64,000 bases of DNA from Pithys albifrons albifrons (lineage: Eukaryota > Chordata > Aves > Passeriformes > Thamnophilidae), in assembly GCF_047495875.1 (NCBI RefSeq), contig NC_092474.1, positions 10,850,501-10,914,500 on the forward strand. The letters run 5' to 3'. A program made the translations under genes and the position numbers. Below, piece after piece: positions 14,276 to 26,139 of this stretch; positions within the stretch are counted from its first letter, which is position 1, and every line of letters starts with the position of its first letter. The notes below the pieces were generated by a model, which worked only from the letters and a program-made list of their open reading frames with translations, was not told where the DNA came from and did no database searches.

Positions 14276-17040
14276 CACAAAGACAGGCTGCTTGGATAGG
14301 AAGTTCTTAAGTCCATTACTTAATCTAAAGTTGCTTATACCCTGTCCTCAAACCATCACCTCCTCTATAGAGCTGTAATGTATGAAGAGCACTAGGGAAC
14401 TGTGGTGAGCATGGGGTGGAGTAGGAGGGAACATGAATGGGAGCAGGAGCTCTGTATCCATGTTATAAACTGCTGCAGTTTTACTAAAAAATGAGCTTCA
14501 ATATAAGGTGTCACCATCTGTCCCTGATACTAAGAGACCTATTAAAAGACTAATTAAGTTGCTTGCCCCCACACTTACAGAGAAGTACCTGCACCCTGCA
14601 AGTCCCAAAAATAAAAGAGCTCCATATGTATAATTTAAGTAAATTAATTAAATAAAATAATTTTAAAATTATTTTGTTAAAGTCTGTGATCTGAGTCACA
14701 GATGCTGATTTTACAATACTGGGTGACATTATAATAATAGAGAAATAACACAGACTATATGTTTTTCCTAGCAATAAATTTATCTATGTAGCAATACATT
14801 GAAATGTTGAGAACTGGAGTTGAAGTATATTTTAGTGGAATCTAATAAACACTCAAAATCATCAGTTTATGCTTTTTAAAAATCCCACATCTTACAAAAA
14901 ATAAATTCATAATTATTGATTGAACAGCTGTCCCTCTGGGTGCTGCAAGCAAAGCTGAGGGAATTTTGGTTTGGCCAAGTGGTTGGGGTGGGGACAGGGA
15001 AGGAGAAGAGGTGGAACAAGTTAAAAGAACCAATCCATCTCCTGGAGACAAACTATTACATGTAGAAAGTTTCCCATGCCAGCATATTTAGAGATAAATG
15101 GGGATGTCATACAGACAGTGCTGCACACTAAGGTACAACACTGGGAGTACGGTGTCCTCTGCCAGCCCTGCTATTCCATCAGCAGTGCCCCACCCTGGCA
15201 CTCGCCCTGGGAATGGTGTCCCTTGGGTGCCCATTATGATACCAGCAAAGAGGAGCCATGCTGGCTCCTACAGGATGAAAATCTCGCTACCTCTACATAT
15301 CCTACACAGAGGAAAAAACCCTCACACCCAACTGGCTCCAGCTTAGTTTCTTGACCTGTAAGCAGGTTCTGGTTTTAAGCTACATACAAGTCACAACACA
15401 AATTCCTGATGTGTCTCACGTTCTGGCTCTACACCATCTCATCCCTTGCTGGCTGGAAGAGTGGCACTTGGCTTGGCACGGGCACACGGGCAGCCTGGGG
15501 TGCTGACATACAACAAGCATATGCTGAAATGTTGGGGAAAGTGAGCTCCCTTAGGAAAGATGGAAAATGAAACCAGATGCCACCAACACTGAGAGAGAGA
15601 AGAAACCAGATCTGATCCTTTAGATGACTTGATGGAAGCTGCTCATGTTCAGAGACAGTAGGACCAAATTCAGCTCTAATTAAATCACTAATGTTACAGC
15701 AGGATAAACATGATCTTTTAAGCATCACAGGTATGAAACAGGAACAGAGAAGGTCACAGAGCAACAACTGCTTGAGTTCCAGAACAAACACTATGGAATT
15801 TTACTGAGAGGGCCTGAGGGATGTGCCCTGGGTCAACTGCCCCCAAATCATCCTACTGTGGCAGATGCCATCAAGCACAGCAAAAAGATTGTTATGTGCA
15901 TCACCAGGAGGTTTAGCTTGGGACCAGCCAGCAGCAGCCAAACAGCATCTCAAGTGCAGCTCAAACCCCCATGCCCTCGGGCAACTGGTGGCAACAGCCT
16001 CGCAAATCCAACAATATATGTTTGGGTTTGCTTCTGCCTTCATGGTGCACATAGTTAAAAAAATGACAAATATTTACTTTCTTTGACTCAGGTGCAAGCA
16101 TATCTTTAGAAAAATAAAATTGAACAAAATAAAAGTAAAAAGACCCAGCAAGCTTCCCAAAATAGGTCAGATGCTTCCAGCACTTTTTGTCTTCTCTCAT
16201 CTATAACAACCATCCCCTCTGGAAATCTGTTTGCATTTACTGGTCTTTGTGAGCACCCTCAGTCAGCACAACAGAGAAGAGCTGATCTTGATTCTCCCCA
16301 CCCAAATCCACACACACACTGTGCACCTTACTCTGCTTTTGAGGGGCTTTCACTTGCAGTGCTGGGACGCTGCAGCCAGGATTGGATCTAGGCAAGAACA
16401 GACAGGTGGGGAGGTCTCTGTCAGAGGGGGTCAGGCAGAGCTGAGCCCCGTGTGCCCCAGCTGGGCACTGACTGGCACTCTGCTCACACCAAGCTGACAC
16501 CAGTACAAGCCCAGACCCTGCAGCTGCCCAGGGGAGCCCCGGCCATGCCCCACCGAGCAGCTCCAGCACAGCCTCCCCTGCCCAGCCAGAGCAGGCAGCA
16601 GGCACGGGTTACATAAGGCTGCTCCAGGATAACTGTCCACTCGCCTCAGTGCTGAGTGATGGATGCACTGGAAAATGTTTTTCATTGCCTCCCTCATTAG
16701 GGAGACAAGTGCTGTGCAGAAGGCTCAGGTCCTGTGCTGCTCCAGGGTGCTGGAGTCAAACATAAAGTTGCATAGAGAAAGGATTATTCAGTATGTGGCA
16801 ACATAAGCAGACACATCTTACTGTAAAATAGGGCCTGGGTTTAATCTGCTCATGGGAATTCAGGGGGAAGGAAAAGCAGAGAGCAAGATCTGCAAGACAA
16901 GCAACACTAGATGCATTATTTTTGTTTCAGAGTGGCCTCCACACCAACTCATATGTCAAGAAGGTCACTCAGGGTAGGATATGTTTATGCCACAAGAGTT
17001 TATATTATTTAAATTATTATATTATTTAAGTGCATAATAA
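14276..17040. other. Intergenic, nothing recognised
   Basis: Mostly AT-rich. There is a locally GC-richer patch at about 16330-16640 with a CACACACA run nearby, but no splice-framed exon or known repeat that I can name. A run of TTAA/ATTTTA sequence lies at about 14630-14680. Confidence 0.35.
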
Positions 17041-17054
17041 ATAATTTATTTGTA

Positions 17055-17240
17055 GCACTCCTTCAAGTAGATAAATCTTATTACCCCCATTTTGCCAATG
17101 TTAACTCAGAACTGGAGAGCTTAAGGGCCAGACTTTTATGCATAAGAAGGTGCCCAACTCCTATTGACATCAAAGGAAGTTATGCATGTATTTTGACAGC
17201 AGAAATCAGTGGGGCAGTTAGGAATCTCAGGTCTCAAGCA
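17055..17240 (+). repeat. Possible ancient amniote SINE remnant
   Basis: TTATTACCCCCATTTTGCCA, followed about 90 bp later by CTCCTATTGACATCAAAGGA, resembles the two most recognisable blocks of old amniote SINEs (a MIR core, and a 'cccattgaagtcaatggga' type block). It is diverged and assigned by eye only. Confidence 0.3.
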
Positions 17241-19440
17241 AACCCATCCACTAATCTTACATAATTCCAAGTGCTCTGCTCCCCTAAAAACTCTGACTAC
17301 TTCTTTTTCACTTTAATTCACGTATCTCAACATAGTCTCCACTCTTTCATACCCCTCTGCTGTCTGCTCTTACCCATAGGAGATGTACTGGTTACTGAAG
17401 AGTCATGGGTGGTTTTTTATTTTTCCATAAGCTTCTTCCCCAGATAGGCAAACTCAAGGGTTTGCTTTCTTGTGGTTGTCATTATTGTTGTTTGTTGGTT
17501 TCTAATACTTTCCATTTGGTTTTGCTGTGGTTATTCCACACGTTTCTGGAAATTTACTGAGGAAAAGTCTCACAGCATCCCCAATGAAAACAAGCCTCAC
17601 AAATTGCACCTCCTGTCTGAGTGCCATTCAGCACAGAACAAAACACCCAGTCCTGTCTCTGCAGCTGCTCTGAGATCTGTTATCTCTGAAAATCCTGGTT
17701 TCAGGTGTGGGCTGGAAAGTGAGTAAGACTCACTGAGGCCATACTTAAGTTTATGGCAGTCTTTGCCATAACATTATGGAATGTTGTAAGACTCCCTGCA
17801 GGTAGCAAGAAGTTAAAATCCTCCTAATGCTATTGGATTCTTTGTCAAAGAGCAATTTTTCAATTACACATAATTAATAGTAATTACCCTTTATCTTCAG
17901 AGACCAGAACAAAGAATAATTAATCCATCTTAACATCCCTGTTAAGGAGGAATTAAATATGGAGTTTCTATACAGCAGATTACTTAGTAACTTATGCGGC
18001 CTACAGTTCAGTCTGTGTTCCCTAATGCAGAAAGGAAAAAGAACTCTGAACTAATATTCTAGTTCCTGCCTTAATTTAATTAACTAGTTTGGAAACAGCT
18101 GTTTGCTTCTTGCAGCAGCTTATTGCAAATGAAGTGTGTTGCCTACAGATCTCTCATGGAGAGAAGCAATTTTACTATATTTGATAAATAATAACATTCA
18201 AGTAGACAGTTTACTAATTTTAACATGTATCTATGAGTAAAGTACTTGCAATTATTGCTGTTGTAGAGCTGGAGAAAATGAAGCTCCAAATTTTATGGCC
18301 AGTTTCTCACTTGGCACATCACCTTTTTGTATTGCTCTTCTCCCACACTGGTTTTTGCTGCACAGGATCCTGTGTTCCTGCTGGACAGCAAGTGCCAGAC
18401 TCACAGATACTCACAGCCTTGATCAGATCTTAAAATTTGGCTTCAATCTTCCAAAGTGGCTTCCAATTTCTGGTATCTTAATGGAAGCTCACCTCACAGC
18501 ACATGGAATGTCCCTCAGAGCACACAGTTCCTATTAATCTGAACTGAAATGCCCTTTCTTGATTATTTAGAAAAAATGAAAGAAGTGGGAATTTCCTATT
18601 TTTATCCTCAGCAAGCAGTTCAAGATGACACTGCAAGCACTGAAAGGGGCAGGAGCAGAATTTGCTTCAAACACATGGCTTTGCAAGACAATTACTCCAC
18701 GTGGCAGGATGACAGCAGAGATGAGGGCAGAGCTGCAGGCAGCACATGTGGCAGCTCATGTGGCAGCTCTGACAGACCAGCAGTCTCTGACCCATCACAG
18801 CCTGGGTGTCCAGAAAGCTTTGATTGGTGGCTACACATTAAGGTGATACAAATTGATAGCTTTTATTCCTACATGTATTGATCCGAGGGAACCCGAGCTC
18901 AAAAGGGAGGAGTAAAGAGATATGGAAAATGGGGGAGTAAAAAGGAAGGGACCAAAGGGAGAAGGAGAATGTCCCAAATGTTAAATGAAAGCATCTGCAT
19001 GAAAGGCTCCAGGCCAGCATGCTCAGAAAGTGCACTCTTCTGTCTCAGTGACCTTGTGAAGATAAACTGAACAAAGAGCTTCAGGCAACATCAGTCAGGA
19101 TTTAAGAAGCAGTTATAATTTTAGCCAGATTGTTTTGTGGTTTTGGCTGTGGGGTTATTTGGGGATGCAGTGTGCACACAGTGGAACAAAATGGAGATGT
19201 CACCCCAACTCTGACACTGCACCTGATGGCAAATTCCGTTCTGTGTTTCCAGGGGGAGGCAAAAATCATGGGTTTGGCTATGCAGGGAAGATCAAATTGT
19301 GGTATCACAAGGGTGGAGTATCAGTGCATCCTAATTGTACTTCAGAATGTAATTACTTGGCTACTTCAAGCACAAACAACATACAAGACCTACACTCCAA
19401 CACAGTATGTGCAAACACGGAGGTTCCTTGCTCTGCATCT
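17241..19440. other. Intergenic, nothing recognised
   Basis: No gene or repeat recognised. Two short overlapping open frames at 18549-18881 include a small CATGTGGCAGCT direct repeat (about 18735-18765) and no identifiable domain. Confidence 0.35.
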
Positions 19441-19530
19441 CACTATGAAGAAAATGTTTAATCCCCTGTACCTCACTTTCCTCATCTACAAAATGGAAAC
19501 ATCCTACCTAAAAACAGTGCAAGGGTTCAC
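19440..19530 (-). repeat. Possible MIR-like remnant
   Basis: CTCACTTTCCTCATCTACAA followed by AATGGAAACATCCTACCT resembles the reverse complement of a MIR core ('ctcagtttcctcatctgtaaaatgg'). Short and diverged. Confidence 0.35.
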
Positions 19531-21770
19531 TAATACATGTTTTTTACAGAGAACACTTTTGCTGATAATTTTAATTATAGCAAATACATACAAGCTCTAA
19601 GAGCTGACTGCACACAATAAAACATATGCATTAATCACAATGTCTGCTACAGATTATAAACACAATTAATTCCATATAATACAAATGCAACCTAACCCAC
19701 AATCTGGAGATTACAAATGGCATGTAAATCCAAAATAATGGTCTGGATCTTCAAGCCTGTAGTAAAATGTAGCAAAAACATGAACTAAAACTGAGAAATT
19801 TAAAAGCCAGCCCAGACTGATTGGGAATAGTCCCCCCACAGGCAGACAACCACACTTAACAAACAGGAGTTGGGAAAACGACACCTTCTTCCTGCACTTC
19901 TCTAGCAACACCACTTTATAGGATAATCATTGATGAACCCTTATTCTGATAGGGAATATTCTATCCAAAGTCTCAAACTGTTTTACAAATCCTCTCTAAC
20001 ATGCATAGACAGTGCACATTATTTCCCCCTGTCCTCACATGCTCTGTCCTCCATAATCTCTGTTTGATAAGCTATCCCAAGGCCTCATTGCTTCACCAAG
20101 TCTGCAGGACAGACATCCATCCTCCCTCTTGGCAGGTCTCTTCACCCACACTTCCATTTAAACAGTATTTTCTGGTTTTTCTCTCTCTCAGACCTTTTCT
20201 TAGGAAACAGTTCTTTCCCACCTCAACTGTATAACTCACCATCCCTTGCAAGTTTCTTGCATCCCTTACACTGGAATCAATACAGCAGAGCTGGCAGAGG
20301 ATGAGAGTGAGGAGGTGGGAAAAAAAGAAGTGAAGATGTGATAACCTTTTAGTCCTGTGCTGTCAGCTCAGCACACCACGATGTCTGGCCGAACTCACAC
20401 ACCTTGTAATGACATAGGCAGTGACTGTCCAGCGGGCTGTGGTGGCTCAGGCCTGCTCTGTGATCCCCCAAACCAACAGCAGGGAACTAAAGGCAATATC
20501 CTGTGTGAAATGAAGCAGGACAGGGCTCTCTCACAACACTGCTTTCTGCACTGTGTCTCTCCTAATCAGCCTTCTGGACTGAAAGCAGAGGCCTGTGCTA
20601 TACACAGGGCCCAGCCAGCAGCATGCACAGTGCACATGTCCTATTGGATTACAGGGCACAGTGCACTCACATGCTCTGCTTGTCAGAGCCCAGCATGCCC
20701 CTGCAAAAAGAAGGAAATAAGGGAAGAGATGGATAAAAGCAACCTGACCAGCACAGGGCAACCTGAGCCCTGTCAGAAGGCAGGATGGGGGATGCCACCA
20801 CAAACAAGGAGGCAGAGGCAAATATACCTGAGCAGGTATGCTGGAATGCCAAGGTGGGACCTTGCCCCACAAATTAAATGGGAATCTTCATGGACTTTGA
20901 TATGGTTCAAAAAAGTAAGACTAGCTTATCACCTAGGAGCTCATGGTATTGACAAGTGGAACAGACGACAGCTAGAACCCCGTTAGGATACTAAAACACA
21001 GAGCAATATAGCAAAGATCAATGCAATGCAGTCCTCTCATGGAGAAAACGCTTCTATCTGCATTAGCTGCAAAAACTGAGAAACTGCCTCCAGTCTCTTT
21101 CACTGTGGCCAAAGAGAAAAGGCCTCTTAGAAAGTCCATACTGGACTGTGCTTTTTTTCTTCCCAAGCACCTCATATTCTGCAGTTCTCAGACAAAACAC
21201 ATGAAAATGGGATCAGAGGTGAAGGAGAGAGGAGTTAATAGCCAACGGGAGACAGCGGCAGAGCAGGCATCTATTTCAGAGGGCAAAAGTTTATCACACA
21301 GGACAGGATTTCCACTGGGTTTATCACTGTTTTCTTTGTCTGGAATGAAGGTCATTAAAGAAGATGTTTCCACTCTGAATTAGCAATGAGTTCCCACCTA
21401 ACCCACAGTGCCTCAGCGCTCCCCTGTGACTCGACTCCAGGGGCCTTGGTGATGCTCTGCTCCCACCTCACACCTTCTCCCTCATGCCCCCATTCCCCTC
21501 TCCCCAGGTTCTTCTCATTCCAGATCTTCACAAAGAGCACTCCCTGCTTCCTCAGGACACGTCACAGATCACGGCTTTGGAAACCACCACGGAAATAAGA
21601 AGTAGTTTTGTTCCACAATTTTCTGAGCTGTTAGCTCATATAGTTTTCACTAGTAAGCACATATCCCCAAACCCACCGTACCTGGAGCCAGAGGAGCTAC
21701 AAACACTGGAGTTTTCTGAGGTAGCAAAGCCCTTCCAGGAGCAGAGGGGACACAGTTCAAGCCCTCGCGG
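19531..21770. other. Intergenic with one long unexplained open frame
   Basis: An open frame of 209 codons lies at 20357-20986 (+). Its translation is rich in Cys, Gln and Pro, without a signal peptide, membrane segment or recognisable domain. There is no CpG promoter before it and no known neighbour to assign it to, so I do not call it a gene. The rest shows nothing recognisable. Confidence 0.3.
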
Positions 21771-21959
21771 GGCAGGCGATGGCCCCGCCGCAGCCACAGC
21801 CGGGGGTGACTGACATCGCACCATCCCCGCCCGCCTCCCTCGGCCCTCCGCGGCTGCCGTGGGGCTTGGGCAGGGCGGGCGGTGCGAGGCAGAGAAAGGG
21901 GCTAAAGCCGGAGGGATGGACCCTCAGCGGGGCCGGCGTGGCCGCGGCCCCTCAGCCCC

Positions 21960-22205
21960 TCATCCCTCGGCCTATCGGTCCCTCAGTCTCTCAGTCCCTC
22001 AGTCCCCCAGCTCCTCAGTCTCTCAGTCCCTCAGTCCCCCAGCTCCTCAGCCCCCCAGCTCCTCAGTCCCTCAGTCCCCCAGCTCCTCAGTCTCTCAGTC
22101 CCTCAGTCCCCCAGCTCCTCAGCCCCCCAGCTCCTCAGTCCCTCAGTCTCTCAGTCCCTCAGCCCCCCAGCTCCTCAGTCCCTCGGCCCCTCGGCCTCTC
22201 AGCCG
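21960..22205. repeat. CT-rich minisatellite with 72-bp higher-order unit
   Basis: Short CTCAGTCC, CTCAGTCT and CAGCTCCTCAG modules repeat throughout. A higher-order unit starting CTCCTCAGTCTCTCAG occurs at 22011 and again at 22083, a 72-bp spacing. The plus strand is strongly pyrimidine-biased. The open frames across it encode only low-complexity Ser/Pro/Leu repeats and are not credible proteins. Confidence 0.9.
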
Positions 22206-22284
22206 CCCCCTCACGCCGCCCGCGCGCCGCGCGCGCCCCCTGGCGGAGGGCGGGCAGGAGGCGGCGGCGCCTCGTGGGACACGG

Positions 22285-22425
22285 GGAGGGCAACGGGACA
22301 GAGGGACAGAGGGATAAGGAGACAGCGGGATAAGGGAACAGCGGGACAGAGGGATAACGGGACAGAGGGACAGCAGGACAGAGTGATAAAGGCACAGAGG
22401 GACAGCGGGACCGGGCCGGGAGCTG
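22285..22425. repeat. GA-rich tandem repeat (GGGACAGAG-type)
   Basis: About a dozen loosely repeated 9-11 bp units of the form GGGACAGA, GGGATAA or GGACAGC. The plus strand is purine-rich here, opposite to the CT-rich array just upstream. The tract runs into the CR1 fragment. Confidence 0.8.
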
Positions 22426-23003
22426 TGTGGGCAGCGGGACCGGGGAAGGGACCGTCTGTCTGTGCTGGGCACCTGGGGAGAGCGAACCGCGACTGCTGTG
22501 ACCAGTTCTGGGCCCCTCAGCTCAGGACACTGAGCGGCTGCAGCGGGTCCAGAGAGGGGCTGGGAACGGAGCCGGGGAAGGGTCTGGGGCGCTTGTCCCG
22601 TGAGGAGCGGCTGAGGGAGCCGGGCGTGTACAGCCTGGAGAAGGGGAGGCTCAGGGGTGACCTTATCCCTCTGCAACTACCTGAGGGGAGGCTGTAGCCA
22701 GGTGAGGGGCGGCCTGTTCTCGCAGTCAGCTAACGACAGGACGAGAGGACACAGCCTCAAGCTGCGCCAGCGGAGGTTGTTCAAGTCGGACACCAGGAGG
22801 AATTTCTTCACAGAAAGGGTGATCAGACATCGGAACGGGCTGCCCAGGGCGGTGGTGCAGCCACCGTCCCTGGAGGTGTTTAAGGGCAGTCTGGGCGCGG
22901 CTCTGAGCGCCCTGCTCTGGCTGACACGGTGGTGTTCGGGCACGGGTTGGGGTCGGTGATCTCAGAACTCTTTTCCGACTTAACTGACTCGGTGACTCCG
23001 CGG
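22425..23003 (+). mobile_element. CR1 LINE fragment, 3' end, 5'-truncated
   Basis: The stretch reads as the 3' part of an avian CR1 retrotransposon in plus orientation. A 'gaccagttctgggcccctcag' type block at about 22500 is followed by the 'agcctggagaagggg' block, the 'accaggaggaatttcttcac' block and the 'ggaggtgtttaagg' block. It ends with GGTGATCTCAGAACTCTTTT and then the degenerate 8-bp tail GACTCGGTGACTCCG near 23000. It is unusually CpG-rich for CR1, probably because it lies in the POP5 CpG island. It carries no intact coding sequence. Confidence 0.88.
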
Positions 23004-23178
23004 GGGCGGTCCCGGCTGCCGGCTCGCGGTAGCACTGCGCATGCGCGGCGGGCGAGCGGGGCGGGCTGTCCTTCCTTAGCCCCGCCCATGCAGGGCGGCG
23101 ATTGGCTGCGACGCCCGGGTGCGCTCGCCCATTGGTCGGGCGCGACGTCCGTCCGATCCGCGCGCCGCCACCGCCGCC
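23004..23178 (+). promoter_or_regulatory. POP5: POP5 CpG-island promoter with NRF1 and CCAAT motifs
   Basis: A perfect NRF1 palindrome TGCGCATGCGC lies at 23036-23046. GC boxes (GGGGCGGGC at about 23057, CCCCGCCC at about 23080) and two inverted CCAAT boxes (ATTGG at 23101 and 23131) lie within 80 bp of the POP5 start codon. There is no TATA box. This is a typical housekeeping promoter. The CR1 tail ends about 35 bp before the NRF1 site. Confidence 0.75.
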
Positions 23179-24541
23179 ATGGTTCGCTTCAAGAACAGGT
23201 GAGGCGGGTCCGGTGTGGGCCCGGTCCTGTGTGGGGCGGACTTGGTTTGGAGCCGGTCCTGTGTACGGCGGGCCGGTGTGGGGTGGGCCCGCCCCACTCA
23301 CCCCGCGCCGCCCGCAGGTACGTGCTGTGCGAGGTGGTCTCGGACGACCCGCGGTGCCGGCAGTGCATCGAGGACCGCGCCGTGGGCCTCGCCGTCAGGG
23401 ACGCCATCGCGCGGGTGCACGGGGACTACGGCCTGGCCTGCTGCTCCGTCTCCTTCACAGGTGCGGGCGCGACCCCCGCGGGTGCGGAACGCCCGCGGGC
23501 CCGCGCTCACCGAGCGTATCCCCCGCAGTGAAGTACCTGAACGCCTACACCGGGACGGTGCTGCTGCGCTGCCGCAAGGATTCGTACCGCCTGCTGTGCT
23601 CGGCGCTGCCCTTCGTGCGGCACCTGGAGAGCCGCGCCCAGCGCTACCCCTGCGCCCTCAACACCCTGCACGTCGGAGGTCAGAGCCGCCCCGGGAGGCC
23701 TGGGGGGAGGATGGAGTTCGTCGTACCTGCCGGGACCCCCTCGTGCTGCTGTGGGTGCGACAGACACACCTCGTGTGTCACATCACGGTCTCCAGCACAG
23801 CTAAAGAAGAAACAGGCGGCACCAGTTCTTTGTTGAAACCCTCGTTAATTTTGGTCCAGTGTTCATTACATTTATCACAAAACCAGCAAATACAAGATTA
23901 CATTGTTTTCTTTTTAAAATATATTTTGAAAGTATAGTATCTTCTGTAAATTCACCTCCTGGGGAACTAACAGGCACTGCGTGTTAGAAATTATTATTCC
24001 ACCACTTAACCTCAGCAGTGCAGAAATTAAGTCTACAGCCCCTTCTCAGTATTTGCATTAACAAAATTGTTTCCTGGGGCATTTGTCAGTTGATACAATG
24101 CCCTTCGGAAAATAACCCAGCAGCTCTGAAACACTTGGTTGTGTCAGTTGTTACATGTTGTTCTTGTGACTCTACAGGTACCATAAGAACATGTCAGAAA
24201 TTTCTGATTCAGTATAGCAGAAGACAGCTGCTGATGTTGTTGCAAAACTGTACAAATGAAGGTAAGTTCCTCCAGCCAGTTCACTAAAATGCAGCCTCAA
24301 CGCCTGGGGATTTTGTAGGATATGATGGGCTGCTTCTGAATTCTTGGCCTGAGAAATGTTTTTCTTTAGAAGTGGAGGATATTCCAGAGTATGTGAAGAG
24401 ATCAAGTAATGACCCTCTGTTGCTTTCTTTATTGCAGAGGAAAGACAGTGTATACAGAAGTCCTTGTTGAGCTGTTCCCTTACAGAAGAGCTGTCTCAAA
24501 GTGGAGATGAGGAGGATGATGATGGCACAGAGACAGACTGA
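23179..24541 (+). CDS. POP5: POP5, RNase P/MRP protein subunit (5 exons, 166 aa)
   Basis: Coding exons 23179-23198, 23318-23460, 23529-23678, 24178-24261 and 24438-24541 join in one frame through GT-AG introns to give 166 aa, close to the 163 aa of the human protein. The product starts MVRFKNRYVLCEVVSDDPRC. It keeps the family's KYLNAYTGTVLLRCRK, RYPCALNTLHVGGTIRTCQK and RRQLLMLLQNCTNE blocks and ends in an acidic tail (GDEEDDDGTETD). POP5 is a shared protein subunit of nuclear RNase P (tRNA 5' maturation) and RNase MRP (rRNA processing); it pairs with RPP14/RPP30-type subunits and contacts the catalytic RNA. The start is chosen because it has a Kozak-like CCGCCGCCATGG context and matches the family N-terminus. 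The first intron is only 119 bp and the second 68 bp, and both are GC-rich. The gene is tail-to-tail with RNF10. Confidence 0.96.
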
Positions 24542-24681
24542 ACGTCACTTGTTACTGTTCACCTCAGTCCTGTACTTGTGTAATCAAGATGTGACCAGTT
24601 ATCTTCAATGTTAAGCAAAGCAGGGCACAGGACAAGCACCTGTTCATATTTGGACTTGGTTCCCCATTCCAAGTGTTCTTA

Positions 24682-24702
24682 AATAAATTTTTAAAAAATA
24701 AA
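24682..24702 (+). terminator. POP5: POP5 polyadenylation signals
   Basis: Two AATAAA hexamers at 24682-24687 and 24697-24702, about 140-160 nt after the POP5 stop, followed by T/G-rich sequence. Either could serve; both are seen directly. Confidence 0.7.
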
Positions 24703-24709
24703 ATATGGT

Positions 24710-26135
24710 TTCTCTTAAGGAGGTTACTTGCCTGTTTCACTTCAGGAGTCCAGACCACCAGGACTCCTAAGGAGTGTGGCAGCTCAATGAGGTCTTCATG
24801 CTGAGGTAGATGTGAGCTTTAGGCAGTTGGCACAGACAAGGAATGTACTTATTCTCCTTCAGTAAAACAGCAGTAACATCTTACTGTTTTATACTTTTTC
24901 AGTGCACTGTTAGCCACAGGGCTATCCATTGTTTTGAGTCAGAAAAGCACCAGTTGTGTACACAGGAGCAGGGTACAGGGAATGCAAGACAGAGCTGTAA
25001 GGCTCAACTCCACCCCAGCCATTATAAAACTCATAGCTACAAGTACTGCTTAGATATTTATTAAGTTTACACCAATCAGTTACAGGAAAGTAGCATTGCT
25101 GGTATTGTCTCGAATCCATAGGAAAACAAGATACAATTGAAGATGCTGCCCCTGTGGAGGCTGCCCTGCAGAGGGGACAGCCTGCCTTGCCCACACCCCT
25201 TCCCTTTCCTAGTGCCTGTGACATGTGGAGGTGAGTCACACCAGCTCCAGCTATTCTGTCTCTCTTCCCAATGCAAAGAAAAGCTGACTATAAATGTGCA
25301 GAGATAATAGAACACAACAGGTACTGGTTAGACACTTTAGTTACTCCTGTTCCATGGCTTAAAATGACACACTGTGAACACAGTTAACTGCGTATTTGAA
25401 CCTCTCAGTTGCTTTCTCTGCCCTTGCTAATCGTTTTCCAATATGCCTTTAAAGCACTGACACCAAGATGTTACCACTTCCAGGCATCTTGTCTTGGTTT
25501 CTTTGCAGTCCCCTGACAAGCTGTACTGTCTTTCCATCAATTGTGGTTAGTTGTGACCAAGCGTGAAGTCAAGCTACTTGCAAAGAATGTTTTGCAGGTG
25601 TTTCCTCTATTCTCCTTTAGCAGCTGAAGTGTCCTTTACCTCCCCCCTCTCCTGTTCTTTCTGGTTTACAGCCACATGAGTTTTGTGACATGTGCTCCTT
25701 GGTAGCAGCTTCCCATGAGGCACATGTGTCTGAAAGCAGCACTGTGTAATGTGGAGCCTGTTGCTTTGGAATTAGCATCCAGGTATTGCCATCAGCTTTT
25801 TAAATAGGGAGACAAGCACTGACTGCCAGTGGTGTTGGCATTCCTGACTCCAGGAGCCTCAGACACTTCCTTGCTGAGATCCATCCTGGTGTGAGGAACA
25901 GCACACCAAAGCCTGTGCGAGTGCCCCACTGGTGGAAGTGGGGCCAAAGACAACAGAAGACACTCAGACTCCCACTAAGTTCAGTGGTACTTTATACCAG
26001 CTCTCTGGAATTAATTCTGTCAGCAGGAAGGTAAAATCTGAATGTGTGTATTAAGTTCTCTAGAGCTCCACACTGGTCTGCCAGTTCAGTTACAGCTGAG
26101 CAGGAAGGGTTTAGCAGTCTGAAGTGCATGTGCAC
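24710..26135. other. Intergenic between convergent POP5 and RNF10
   Basis: No exon or repeat recognised. A minus-strand AATAAA (TTTATT at about 25056) could be a distal RNF10 polyadenylation site, which would give an mRNA 3'UTR of about 2.2 kb. Confidence 0.4.
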
Positions 26136-26139
26136 ACAA

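Noticed and set aside
1..22000. Possible CABP1 exons expected from synteny
   Set aside because: I looked for EF-hand loops (DxDxDG-type) and the known N-terminal exons on the minus strand and recognised none. The gene probably lies outside the window.
21779..22676. Long Ser/Pro/Leu/Arg-rich open frames (up to 184 codons) upstream of POP5
   Set aside because: Low-complexity products of CT-rich and GA-rich repeats and a CR1 fragment in GC-rich DNA, where stop codons are rare by composition.
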